From the NCBI RefSeq assembly GCF_001894805.1, contig NZ_BCWX01000013.1, positions 1 to 64,000 on the forward strand: a stretch of 64,000 bases of DNA, read 5' to 3'. The translations under genes were made by a program, and so were the position numbers. Every line of letters begins with the position of its first letter. Positions within the stretch are counted from its first letter, which is position 1. Below, in pieces: positions 46,283-54,738 of this stretch. This DNA is from Rhodococcus globerulus NBRC 14531 (GTDB taxonomy: Bacteria > Actinomycetota > Actinomycetes > Mycobacteriales > Mycobacteriaceae). Under the pieces are notes generated by a model, which saw nothing but the letters and a program-made list of their open reading frames with translations, did no database searches and was not told where the DNA came from.

Positions 46283-46292
46283 CATCTACACG

Positions 46293-46325
46293 TTGGTCTG
46301 CCGACACGCTTCGGTAGCAGACCAA
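46293..46325 (+). terminator. hairpin between MFS and reductase genes
   Basis: TTGGTCTGC and GCAGACCAA form a 9-base stem, with CG/CG pairing inside. There is no T run, so it may reduce rather than stop read-through into the reductase gene. Confidence 0.5.
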
Positions 46326-46358
46326 ACTCATCGTTGCCACACATCAGGAGGTTGGCCC

Positions 46359-47339
46359 ATGGCCGAGACCGTTACGACAGACATCCTCATCATCGGTGCA
46401 GGTCCCGTTGGACTGTTCGGTGCATACTCTGCAGGTTTTCGCGGCTTGTCCACAGTGCTCGTCGATGCCCTTCCCCAGTGCGGAGGACAGATCACCGCAC
46501 TGTATCCCGAGAAGGAGATCCGCGATATCGCAGCCGTCCCGGGCTCTCTCGGCCGGGAAGTTGTCGCTGCGCTGAAGGCACAAGCCGACGCTTTCAAACC
46601 GATCTACCTTCTAGGGCGCCAAGCAGTCACTCTCGGTTACACCGACGGTCGCCCTGTTGTCACACTCTCCGATGGCACCGTTGTCAATGCCGGTGCAGTG
46701 ATCGTCACCGCCGGCATCGGGACCTTCACTCCCCGCACACTCCCGGCCGGAGAAGAGTTTCTCGATCGTGGCCTGAGCTATTTCGTACCCGACCCGCAGG
46801 AACACACTGACCGCGACGTACTCGTCGTGGGCGGCGGCGACAGCGCCGTAGATTGGGCCCTTGCCCTGCGGAAGATCGCTCGATCCGTCACTTTGGTACA
46901 CCGCCGCAGCGCGTTCCGAGCCCACGCGGCGAGTGTTCAGGAATTGATGGACAGCGGCGTCGAGATCATTACCGACGCACAGGTAGAGGCGCTCCACGGA
47001 AACGGCACACTGCAGCAAGCCCACATTCGAATCGACGGTCAGAGTGAGCCTCGAATCCTCCCGGCGGACGCGGTAGTCGCCGCCTTGGGATTCATCAGCA
47101 ATCTCGGACCGCTGACTGAATGGGGCATGGACTTGGACCGCCGCACGATCGTCGTCGACACTCGTATGCAGACCACCGCCGCACATGTCTATGCGGCCGG
47201 CGATATCACGTCGTACACAGGCAAGGTTCGGCTCATGTCGGTCGGGTTCGGCGAGGTTGCCACAGCTGTCAACAACGCAGCCGTCGCCTTGGATCCTGCA
47301 CTCTCGCTCTTTCCTGGTCACTCAACCGACGCTGCATAA
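46359..47339 (+). CDS. ferredoxin--NADP+ reductase (TrxR-like fold)
   Basis: The 326-aa flavoprotein has an FAD loop GAGPVGLFGAYSAGFRG, an NADPH loop GGGDSAVDWALALRK with the VHRRSAFRAH segment, and GDITSYTGKVRL near the C-terminus. The CxxC of thioredoxin reductases is absent, so it is the YumC/FNR2 type. AGGAGG lies 7 bases before the ATG. It is the natural source of electrons for the ferredoxin and Rieske oxygenase encoded on the other strand. Confidence 0.9.
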   Translation: MAETVTTDILIIGAGPVGLFGAYSAGFRGLSTVLVDALPQCGGQITALYPEKEIRDIAAVPGSLGREVVAALKAQADAFKPIYLLGRQAVTLGYTDGRPVVTLSDGTVVNAGAVIVTAGIGTFTPRTLPAGEEFLDRGLSYFVPDPQEHTDRDVLVVGGGDSAVDWALALRKIARSVTLVHRRSAFRAHAASVQELMDSGVEIITDAQVEALHGNGTLQQAHIRIDGQSEPRILPADAVVAALGFISNLGPLTEWGMDLDRRTIVVDTRMQTTAAHVYAAGDITSYTGKVRLMSVGFGEVATAVNNAAVALDPALSLFPGHSTDAA

Positions 47340-47351
47340 ACACCAGATCAG

Positions 47352-47395
47352 AAAGTCGATGGCCCCGAAGGAAATCCTTCGGGGCCATCGACTTT
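47352..47395. terminator. bidirectional terminator hairpin
   Basis: Perfect 20-base arms close on the 4-base loop AAAT. They lie between the convergent reductase and KstD-like genes. It is the strongest GC-rich hairpin in the window. Confidence 0.95.
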
Positions 47396-47413
47396 CATCT
47401 GACACTTCGCGAA

Positions 47414-49003
47414 TCAGCCGTTCGGACCAGCCATGTCCAAAGCAGCCAGGTACGAGAAGACCATCGACGATCCCACCGGACCACCCGCACCGGGGTAAAT
47501 CCGACCAGTCATCGGTGCCATCGTGTTGCCCGAGGCATAGAGACCTGAAATCACAGACCCATCCTCCCGCAGAACTCTGGAGTTCTCGTCCGTCTTCAGT
47601 CCGCCCTTCGTCCCGAGATCCGACAGTACGATCTGCGCCGCGTAGAACGGCCCCTTGTCGATTACACCCAGGCACGGATTCGGGCCGTCCTCGTGACTGC
47701 CACACATACCGACGATGATTCGATCCCACGGTGCGTCGCCTCGGCCGAACGCTTCATCCTTGCCGCTGCGCGCGTACTCGTTGAACTGCTCGACGCTCTT
47801 CGTCAGGGCGCCTGCCGGAATACCGATAAGCTCTGCCAACTCCTCGAGTGTGTCAGCCTTTCGGAGAACACCGGCAGCGAGGAACTTGTCCACATCGAAC
47901 CAATTCGTGGACTGCGGTGCGACCGGAGGCGATGCAAATGCCCGTTCGTTGTCGAACTGGCGTTGATCGAACACCCAATGCGTCGGCAGATGCGACACCT
48001 CCGACGCTCGGTGCGCACGAAGTATCTCATGACCCGACCTGTCGTACGGAAGTCGTTCATTCATGAAACGCTCACCGGCATCGTTCACCCAAATGCCACT
48101 CCACACAGAGGTATAGAACACCGGACGCTCATTGGGAACCACCAGTCCCGGAGCAAACCAGGCTTCCTCGAGTAGATCAGTCGCAGCACCGATTTCCATG
48201 CCGGCAACTAGAGCATCACCAGTATTGCCGGGCGCTCCCTGGGACCATTCATCCGTCACTTCCGGTTGATATTTCTGACGCAGTTCAGCGTTCCTCTCGT
48301 AGCCACCGGCTGCAAGGAGCACGCCTTGACGCGCACGGATAGTTATCGATCCACCATCCGTGGTCGCGTCGACCCCAACTACGCGGTCGCCCTCCAGAAC
48401 GAGCCGCTCCAGACCGGTGTTTGTGCGGATCGTTCCGTTACCAGTGGCTACGAAGGCAAGCAACAGTCGAGCGATCAGCGCCTGCCCGCCAGTCATGACG
48501 GGCCCCGGCTCTGCACCCGAACGCTCAGCCCACTGCGGTCGCCGAACCAGCGGCTCGAGGTCACCCAAAGCCGAACGATCAAGCGGCTCAGGAAAAATCG
48601 TGCGCCCGGTCGACAAGCTGCCCGGAGCCTTCTCGAAGTAGTCAGGAACGCCCTGCCAGTAAAACTGTCCAAGCCATTCATGGCTCTCCAGTTCGTCGAT
48701 CATCGGCGCCCCCACCTGCAGAAAGGCTTCTCTCAGCGCAGAGGGAGCATCGTCACCGACGATCGCATCCAGATAAGGCCGGGCTTGATCCGGACCGGAG
48801 TCGACCCCGGCGCGACGCTCCGCGGCATTGCCTGGCAGCCACAGGCCAGACCCCGAGTATGCGGTTGTACCACCGATGAACTCGGTCTTCTCGATGACAA
48901 GAGTCTGCAGACCGCGCGAAGCCGCAGCGAGTGCACCGACCAACCCGGCACCTGAACCGACGACGATGACATCGTAGATGTCATCAATCTTATTGCTTTC
49001 CAC
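47414..49003 (-). CDS. KstD-like FAD-dependent dehydrogenase
   Basis: The 529-aa protein has the N-terminal FAD loop VVGSGAGLVGALAAASRGLQTLVIEK and GGTTAYSGSGLWLPGN. The C-terminal YPGAGGPVGSSM segment has the Tyr and Gly typical of 3-ketosteroid delta1-dehydrogenases. It belongs to the fumarate-reductase/KstD flavoprotein superfamily. It probably desaturates a cyclic ketone next to the carbonyl, possibly to aromatise a ring before oxygenation. The GTG at 49003 has GAGAGGA six bases upstream; an ATG at 49009 is too close to that box. It follows a VOC gene by 53 bases. Confidence 0.88.
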   Translation of the reverse strand: MESNKIDDIYDVIVVGSGAGLVGALAAASRGLQTLVIEKTEFIGGTTAYSGSGLWLPGNAAERRAGVDSGPDQARPYLDAIVGDDAPSALREAFLQVGAPMIDELESHEWLGQFYWQGVPDYFEKAPGSLSTGRTIFPEPLDRSALGDLEPLVRRPQWAERSGAEPGPVMTGGQALIARLLLAFVATGNGTIRTNTGLERLVLEGDRVVGVDATTDGGSITIRARQGVLLAAGGYERNAELRQKYQPEVTDEWSQGAPGNTGDALVAGMEIGAATDLLEEAWFAPGLVVPNERPVFYTSVWSGIWVNDAGERFMNERLPYDRSGHEILRAHRASEVSHLPTHWVFDQRQFDNERAFASPPVAPQSTNWFDVDKFLAAGVLRKADTLEELAELIGIPAGALTKSVEQFNEYARSGKDEAFGRGDAPWDRIIVGMCGSHEDGPNPCLGVIDKGPFYAAQIVLSDLGTKGGLKTDENSRVLREDGSVISGLYASGNTMAPMTGRIYPGAGGPVGSSMVFSYLAALDMAGPNG

Positions 49004-49056
49004 TTTCATTCCTCTCGTGTATTACCGGAAATGCGCGACACGCGATGTAGCGGAAA

Positions 49057-49632
49057 TCAATTGACCACGTTCGAGGCCGCTTCCAGCTTCGCGAATCCGC
49101 TCGCACCGGCTTCGTCGAGTTCCATCACCTCGACGAAGTGACCGAGTTCCGCCGTCAGATCCAGATAACCGAACCGGATACCGCCGCTTCTTCCGTATTG
49201 CGCCCACGTACGCCCACTTTCGGCAACGATTGCGGATGCCTCGTCGAAATCGTCCACGCGAAAACCCATGTGATGGAGTGTCGCTGGAGCACCGCCGCGC
49301 AGTGCGCCCCGGTAAAGATCGACCGCGCCACTGACCGGCCGAATGATCTCGATGTTGGTTGCGCCGGCGTTGACCAACGCGACATCGATCACCCATTCTT
49401 CGGCTATTGTTCCTCCGACAACTACGAACGATCCCTGGGGTTCATTCCCATTCGCACGTGAGGACTCTTCGGCCGCAATCTCATCAGGCCGACGACCCAA
49501 TGACGATCGATAGTGTTTCACGCACTGGACTGTCCCCAGCGTTTTCTCGAGAAATTCTGCGGCGGCATCGATATCGTCTGCCACATATCCGAGTTGCATA
49601 CAGTTACGTAGCAGATCACTCAATGATTTCAT
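49057..49632 (-). CDS. VOC superfamily protein (glyoxalase/dioxygenase fold)
   Basis: The 191-aa protein has paired beta-alpha-beta-beta-beta modules, with HMGFRVDDFDEASAIVAESG in the second and GYLDLTAELGHFVEVMELDE at the end. Metal-ligand candidates are His near LHHMGF and the terminal GHFVEVME Glu. It may be a lyase, isomerase or small dioxygenase acting in the same module. ATG 49632 follows GAGG by 6 bases; GTG 49644 is an alternative. It is the first gene of the unit with the KstD-like protein. Confidence 0.8.
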   Translation of the reverse strand: MKSLSDLLRNCMQLGYVADDIDAAAEFLEKTLGTVQCVKHYRSSLGRRPDEIAAEESSRANGNEPQGSFVVVGGTIAEEWVIDVALVNAGATNIEIIRPVSGAVDLYRGALRGGAPATLHHMGFRVDDFDEASAIVAESGRTWAQYGRSGGIRFGYLDLTAELGHFVEVMELDEAGASGFAKLEAASNVVN

Positions 49633-49988
49633 CCGAAACCTCACCTTCAGCCTTGTAGATATGAGTGGGCGCTCGCCACGAGCGTGTGCAGATCACCGAG
49701 CCCACAACACATTGACTGTCGCCGCTCGGAAGGCATCGAGTCCACCGCTCATACCATCAGGCGGAATCGGATCCGATCCTTTCAGCGGTAGTGGACGCTC
49801 GAGCGCCTAACCGGTCGACTGCCCCGAACAGCGCAGTGCATCACAGGTGTTGGACCCGGCGACTCCGATTCGCGGCATCGACAAACGTCCCCCACAGGCC
49901 GTCGGGGCGGGCCGCACCAGTGGGTACGTCCCCCTGCGAATTGACCGACTGCTCCACAAGGACTTTCATCGTGGGGAGTCCAGGGCGA
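49633..49988. other. intergenic region before the VOC-KstD unit
   Basis: The right part may hold one very short reverse gene (49841-49969). The rest is presumably the promoter of the VOC-KstD unit. I see no convincing operator or terminator after the CMD-like gene, so read-through from the 50-53 kb operon is possible. Confidence 0.4.
49841..49969 (-). CDS. possible 42-aa small protein
   Basis: An ATG 19 bases after the CMD-like stop opens a 42-codon frame with mostly G or C in third positions. It has no clear ribosome binding site but could be reached by coupled translation. It begins MKVLVEQSVN and has no membrane segment or known motif. It may equally be a decayed gene end or chance. Confidence 0.25.
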   Translation of the reverse strand: MKVLVEQSVNSQGDVPTGAARPDGLWGTFVDAANRSRRVQHL

Positions 49989-50582
49989 CTAGAAACCTTG
50001 CATTCCAGGTTCCAGTTGCAGCCCGAAGGTGTTGAACACCATGCAATGCATGTCGTAGGCGCCGATCAGGAAAACCACGTCCATCATCTGCTTGCGATCG
50101 AAGTATGTTGCAAGCTCAGCCCAGGTGGCGTCGGAAACGTAACGGTCCTGGCAGATTTCTTCTACGGCGCAGAGCAAAGCCGCATCCATCGGACTCCAGA
50201 TAGTCGCCGATGAGCCAATTTTGACGGCCTCGATCTCGTCATCGGAGAGCCCCGCAGCTCGACCCATTCCTGTATGTTGCGCCCACTCGTACTCACCTCG
50301 TCGTAACCATGAAGTCCCGAGCGTGAGTAGCTCCCGGTCCCGTTCATTCAACGTCGAATCGCGCAGATGATTGGAAAACGTCAGCCAACTGCGACTCAAC
50401 TCAGGGTGCCACGCGTAGATAGCGATGATGTTGGGCACTGATCGGGGCTGGGGAGGAGTCACGACCGGTGGCTGCGCGCCGACAGTCGAGTTGCTCTTGC
50501 CCGTGCTCAGGACAGACAACGCGTCTCGAACTTCTTCGTCCCAATCTTCCAGGGGGCGAGGAACAATCCGGGGTTCACTCAC
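49989..50582 (-). CDS. carboxymuconolactone decarboxylase/AhpD-like protein
   Basis: The 197-aa all-helical protein has the CMD core ERDRELLTLGTSWLRRGEYEWAQHTGMGRAAGLSDDEI. The CxxC of AhpD peroxidase reductases is missing (YEWAQH), but the Glu and His remain, as in CMD-type enzymes that decarboxylate or isomerise ring-cleavage products. GTG 50582 follows GGAG by 7 bases; the frame stays open 28 codons upstream without a better site. It is the last gene of the 50-53 kb operon. Confidence 0.85.
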   Translation of the reverse strand: MSEPRIVPRPLEDWDEEVRDALSVLSTGKSNSTVGAQPPVVTPPQPRSVPNIIAIYAWHPELSRSWLTFSNHLRDSTLNERDRELLTLGTSWLRRGEYEWAQHTGMGRAAGLSDDEIEAVKIGSSATIWSPMDAALLCAVEEICQDRYVSDATWAELATYFDRKQMMDVVFLIGAYDMHCMVFNTFGLQLEPGMQGF

Positions 50583-50738
50583 TGCGTCACTCCATTGTGC
50601 TCTGGTAGACGGGACTGACGATCCAGTCGGACTGGGGTCGCTCACCTTTGTCGACCTCCCCCACACGGTCTACGCGTTGACATATTGCCTTACGTTTTCT
50701 GCGGCTGTGCAGCAGACCCTACAAACCCAAGCTGGGTG

Positions 50739-51584
50739 TTACTCAGTGGGTTCCTCACCGACAAGTGTGCAGCGGATCATTTCGCGCGCGGAACCGTCTT
50801 CGTAGGGTTGCACACGGTGCAGCATCCCCGGATTGTCCCAGATCACGGTGTCACCGACCGACCATTCGTGGCTGTACACCCGATCCGGCGTTGTGGCCCG
50901 AGCAACGAGATCGTCGAGGAACAACCGACTTTCGTCCTTACCCATACCCACGATGTAGTCCGACGTGCCGCCGATGATCACCGAAGGGCGGCCCTCACGG
51001 TGCCGCCAGACCATCGGGTGTTCACGGCTCTGCATCGCCGCCCAGGCCTGTTCCTGCTCCGGAGTAGGGTTCGGGATCACTCGTCGCCGGGAACCGGCGA
51101 CGGAGTGCACAACCCGCATCGTCGACAACCGGTCCTTCTCTTCATCGCTGAGCGAGTCGAAGAATGCACGGGTGCTGGCGAATTCGGTTTGGCCGCCGGT
51201 CTCGGATGTGACCGCGCAGGTGAGGATTGTTGCCGGTGAGGGGTTCTTCTCGGCGGGCAGAGTGCAGCCGTCCATGTGCCAGTTGAACGTGCCGCGCACG
51301 GTCTCCTGGCCACCGTTCTTCTTCGGGTCCATCGAGACCCGCTGAATTCCGGGTTCGTTGTACTGCTCCCCGTTGGTGCGGTCCAGGGTGCCGAGTCGTT
51401 CACTGAATTGGAGTTGGGTGTCCGGAGTGAACCCGAGGTCATGGAAAAGAAGGACGCCGTGCTCGCGTAGTGCGTTCCAGATCAGTTCCGGGACAGTGTC
51501 GTCGTGAAGCAGTTGGTCGAGGCCGATGCCGCTGATCTCTGCGCCCATGGACGCCGTCAGTGTGTTGATGGTCAAGGTACTCAT
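50739..51584 (-). CDS. TauD/TfdA family Fe(II)/2-oxoglutarate dioxygenase
   Basis: The 281-aa enzyme has the facial triad H103-x-D105 (NWHMDGC) and H256 (PGMLHRV), with 2-oxoglutarate-binding R271 near the C-terminus. It differs widely from the 21.6-kb member, so it probably has a different substrate. AAGGAG precedes the ATG. It lies between the SDR and the CMD-like gene on the same strand, with a hairpin in the 78-base gap from the SDR. Confidence 0.88.
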   Translation of the reverse strand: MSTLTINTLTASMGAEISGIGLDQLLHDDTVPELIWNALREHGVLLFHDLGFTPDTQLQFSERLGTLDRTNGEQYNEPGIQRVSMDPKKNGGQETVRGTFNWHMDGCTLPAEKNPSPATILTCAVTSETGGQTEFASTRAFFDSLSDEEKDRLSTMRVVHSVAGSRRRVIPNPTPEQEQAWAAMQSREHPMVWRHREGRPSVIIGGTSDYIVGMGKDESRLFLDDLVARATTPDRVYSHEWSVGDTVIWDNPGMLHRVQPYEDGSAREMIRCTLVGEEPTE

Positions 51585-51632
51585 GAAACGTTGTCTCCTT
51601 GGAGAAAAGGATTCCTGTCCGGAATAGACCTG

Positions 51633-51659
51633 TCGCCGTAGCCGGCGCGGCTACGGCGA
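51633..51659 (-). terminator. hairpin shared with 62.55 kb
   Basis: TCGCCGTAGCC and GGCTACGGCGA form an 11-base stem on a 5-base loop, directly after the SDR stop. It has no T run and the dioxygenase start follows closely, so it may attenuate. The same stem recurs behind the ABC operon. Confidence 0.6.
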
Positions 51660-51662
51660 GGT

Positions 51663-52418
51663 TCAGGCGAGGTAGGAACCGCCGTTGACGCTGACGGTCT
51701 GCCCGGTAACAAAGGACGCGTCGTCAGAACACAGGTACGCACACGCCCCTGCGATATCTGCGCCGGTGCCCATGCGGCCCACTGGAATATGTCGGCCCAT
51801 CACTTCATTCGACGGGACCAGACCGGCTTCCTGCTTACGGCGAACACTGGGGGTGTCGATCGAAGACGGGGAAATGTTGTTGATCGTCACGCCCAACGGC
51901 GAGTATTCGAGAGCAAGCGTCTTCGTCAACGCGATCACACCCCCCTTCGACGCGGCGTAATGGGCCATCTTCGGACCGCCACGCTGTGCACTCGACGAGG
52001 AAATGAAAACTACGCGGCCCCAACCAGATTCGACCATTTCCGGCAAAACCGATTGCGCACAGTTGAATGTGCCGGTGAGGTTGATCGCCATGATCCGATT
52101 CCAGGACTCCACACTGATTTCCGCGAACGGCTCCTGAATGGCAACCGCGGCACTGGTAACCAGCACACTCACTGAACCCAGCTCTGCCCGGACCTCTCCG
52201 AGGACGCGATCGACGTCAGTTCGATCACTGACGTCAAGCTGATACCCGACAGCCTGGCCACCGGCAGCTACGATCTCTTTCGCTGTCAACTCGGCACCGT
52301 CACCATTGAGGTCGAGAACAGCGACCGCGTAACCGTCGGCACCTAGGCGCTGACAAATTGCGCTACCGATACCTGAACCGCCGCCGGTCACCACCGCCAC
52401 ACGCTTCATCACAAGCAC
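51663..52418 (-). CDS. short-chain dehydrogenase/reductase
   Basis: The 251-aa SDR has GGGSGIGSAI, catalytic Ser in VFISSSSAQRG, and YAASK. The C-terminus reads SVNGGSYLA, a classical SDR ending. GTG 52418 has GAGGGA 8 bases upstream; an ATG three codons in (52409) lacks one. It probably oxidises a diol or hydroxyl product in the ring pathway. A remnant of a very similar gene end lies at 62500-62541. Confidence 0.88.
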   Translation of the reverse strand: MLVMKRVAVVTGGGSGIGSAICQRLGADGYAVAVLDLNGDGAELTAKEIVAAGGQAVGYQLDVSDRTDVDRVLGEVRAELGSVSVLVTSAAVAIQEPFAEISVESWNRIMAINLTGTFNCAQSVLPEMVESGWGRVVFISSSSAQRGGPKMAHYAASKGGVIALTKTLALEYSPLGVTINNISPSSIDTPSVRRKQEAGLVPSNEVMGRHIPVGRMGTGADIAGACAYLCSDDASFVTGQTVSVNGGSYLA

Positions 52419-52590
52419 CGACCCAATCCCTCAAAAAGACTCACGAACTTCGACCAATCCCTAACGGCCATAACCATGGACCTTTCAAACGCGGCATTAT
52501 CTTCCGGAGGCACCGGATTGATTCTCGGACTTTCGGCTGGTTCCCGGAGCACTCCGAATTGACCAGCCGGTCGATCGAAGACCTTGGAAC

Positions 52591-52998
52591 TCAGATTGCA
52601 AAGGACAGTGTCCGGCGCTGGAACAGCCACGCGCCGCTGACGGACCGCAGGATGTCCTGATACTTACCGACCATGATGAGCCCCCAACCGGCGTCGCCCT
52701 TTTGAAGGACGAGGAGGTCACTGCTCACCTCTACCTCGCCTTCCTTCTGATCGGAGACAAGCGTATTGACGACCACATGCCGTAAGGGCGCCCCACCTGT
52801 CGTGGTCGCGTAGTACTCACGGATCGCATCGTGCCCCTCGGCAACCACACCGAAATTGGGAATCTCGAATACGGCGTCGCTGCTGAATGTGGCTAGGACG
52901 TCGTCGAAACGGCCAGAATCCATCGCCTGGGTGTATGCAGCGAGGCTGGCCTGGACACCTGCGACAACGTCTGCGTAGGTCAGAGTTTCCGTACTCAT
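52591..52998 (-). CDS. SnoaL/NTF2-like protein
   Basis: The 135-aa cone-shaped alpha+beta protein has SLAAYTQAMDSGRFDDVLATFSSDAVFEIP and HDAIREYYATT, the NTF2/SnoaL pattern. Relatives include ring-hydroxylating dioxygenase beta subunits, ketosteroid isomerases and dehydratases. AGGAGG four bases before ATG 52998 sets the start. At this size it is more likely an isomerase or dehydratase than a Rieske beta subunit, which is about 160-190 aa. It is the first gene of the 50-53 kb operon. Confidence 0.82.
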   Translation of the reverse strand: MSTETLTYADVVAGVQASLAAYTQAMDSGRFDDVLATFSSDAVFEIPNFGVVAEGHDAIREYYATTTGGAPLRHVVVNTLVSDQKEGEVEVSSDLLVLQKGDAGWGLIMVGKYQDILRSVSGAWLFQRRTLSFAI

Positions 52999-53210
52999 AC
53001 GACCTCCTGGGTCAGCACATCGATACACAGACGGAATGGGCATCGAAGGGTGCGGGTGGGATGGGCGGCGGATGCCCACAATTTTGGTTCGAGATGTGAC
53101 TGCCAACACAGATAGTTAAGCACAGTTTGTTAAGAAATGGGAAGCATATTTTCCGGCAATCTTCTCGAAACCCAGCGGTTGGGCGTCCCTGTGCGCGCAG
53201 GCGTACATGT

Positions 53211-54173
53211 TCAACGCGGATCACCTGGGACCCTCTTGGTTGTAAAGCCCCACGGGACACCGAGACTCGTAGAGGGGTCGGTAATGATCGTGTCGTCAGT
53301 GCGGGTCAAGATGCGCAAGCCCTGGGCTTCGACATGACGTTCGACCCGATCGATGTCGACAACTTTCCATGTTATTGCGTGATACACGTCGTCCGCACCA
53401 TTCGCAGCAAGGTCTGCTTGCGCGGCCGAATCTGCATCCGGTGCTGCGTACTGGAGGATCGCATCGGCAAGATGAACGTACGAACCGGTGACACACCGGA
53501 CATTGTCGTGACCCTCATGGATGACTGTTCCACCCAAGACATCGACGACAAACTTGTGTGCCCGGTTCGGGTTATCAGTCAATACCGTGTGGTGCGAACA
53601 GTATTCGATGCCCAGCGGGTCATCTTCTGACACAACGGGAATAGACCAGTCAGGCGTCAGTCGGAGGTCAGGCTTGAAGGGAAACAGCGGAAAGAAGTAG
53701 TAACGAATTCCGGCATCCACCGGAAGCGTATGGAAGTGCGGAATCGGGCCGGCCATCGGCAGCTCGTCGCCTTCGGCAATTTCGTCCTGGCTGTTGGTAA
53801 CTCGGATGCCTTGATGCTTGAGTTCGCGGTAAAGCTCGGGCATTCCCTCGATGTACCAACCGAAGGTCTGCAAATGTCCCTGCTCGACTGCAGGTCGCTG
53901 GACTCCCCCAGTGATGTACCGCTTCGGATCAAGACTGTCGATCAGAACGTCGCCAACAGAAGTAAATATCGAATGGTCGATGGAATGATTCGGCTTCGGC
54001 GGTGCTTTCCTTACCGACGCGAGGGGGGTGCTCGACCGGCCGAAAACCCTCCGGTAAAAATCTTCGGCTTCGTCGAGATCAACAACGTGAAGCACAGGGT
54101 GGTAGATCATCTTGACGCGAAAGTCACGCTCACGAGCTTGAGCATTTATAATGCTTCTTGTGTTTTCAGACAT
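53211..54173 (-). CDS. two-domain VOC superfamily protein
   Basis: The 320-aa protein has two VOC halves: YHPVLHVVDLDEAEDFYRRVFG opens the first, and YCSHHTVLTDNPNRAHKFVVDVLGG the second. His residues at the start of both are candidate metal ligands. It resembles extradiol-type or glyoxalase-type proteins, but I cannot identify a full iron triad. ATG 54173 follows AGAGGG by 5 bases. It is a single gene divergent from the IclR regulator and probably under its control. Confidence 0.8.
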   Translation of the reverse strand: MSENTRSIINAQARERDFRVKMIYHPVLHVVDLDEAEDFYRRVFGRSSTPLASVRKAPPKPNHSIDHSIFTSVGDVLIDSLDPKRYITGGVQRPAVEQGHLQTFGWYIEGMPELYRELKHQGIRVTNSQDEIAEGDELPMAGPIPHFHTLPVDAGIRYYFFPLFPFKPDLRLTPDWSIPVVSEDDPLGIEYCSHHTVLTDNPNRAHKFVVDVLGGTVIHEGHDNVRCVTGSYVHLADAILQYAAPDADSAAQADLAANGADDVYHAITWKVVDIDRVERHVEAQGLRILTRTDDTIITDPSTSLGVPWGFTTKRVPGDPR

Positions 54174-54738
54174 GGTCACCCTCTCGTGTCATGACAATGC
54201 AATCGATCGATTTCCCTCTGCGCACCGGTATCGTTGTGCACCGGTGCGTTTGTGTATCGGTACCGGGATCTCTACACCGGCACACATCCGGAACGGTGCC
54301 GACTACCTCGCGGGTGTCGGTTCGAGCGCGATGCCTACTGGAAATGGCAAAAAGCCCTTGCAGTCGTTCACAACCACTTCGCGATCATCTCGCTCCCTGA
54401 TCCGGCAGTCCCTCGCACTCACCTCGGACCGACTGCCGCACAGCAGTGCGCCAGCCTCCATGCCTGGATCAGGTCAGAGTTGGACCGATCCAGGTCCGAC
54501 CACATCGAATCCTAGCAATTAAGCATAGTAGCTTGGATTGTGTCAATCACCTGACACGAGCATCGACAAATGGTGCGGTCACATGCATTGCTTGATGTCG
54601 ACGCGGTTTCCGAAGTACACCCGAGCAAGGGTCGCGCTGGACTCCCGACTTCACGCAGCGAGACCACGTTGATGCTAACGTTCGATCGAACGGGACACTC
54701 GTTTCGCTGTGAAGAGTCAAGTGCCACACAGAAGACGA
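54174..54738. other. long divergent region with a coding-like stretch
   Basis: This is the 565-base gap between the two-domain VOC gene and IclR. At 54222-54247 GCACCGGT occurs twice, the second copy inside the palindrome GCACCGGTGC, which could be an IclR site. From 54234 to 54515 a forward frame of 93 codons reads like protein but has only a TTG start and no ribosome binding site. It could be a remnant. Confidence 0.4.

Noticed and set aside
52591..52998. Beta subunit for the Rieske oxygenase
   Set aside because: The fold is related, but the protein is too short and lies in another operon about 9 kb away. An isomerase or dehydratase is more likely.
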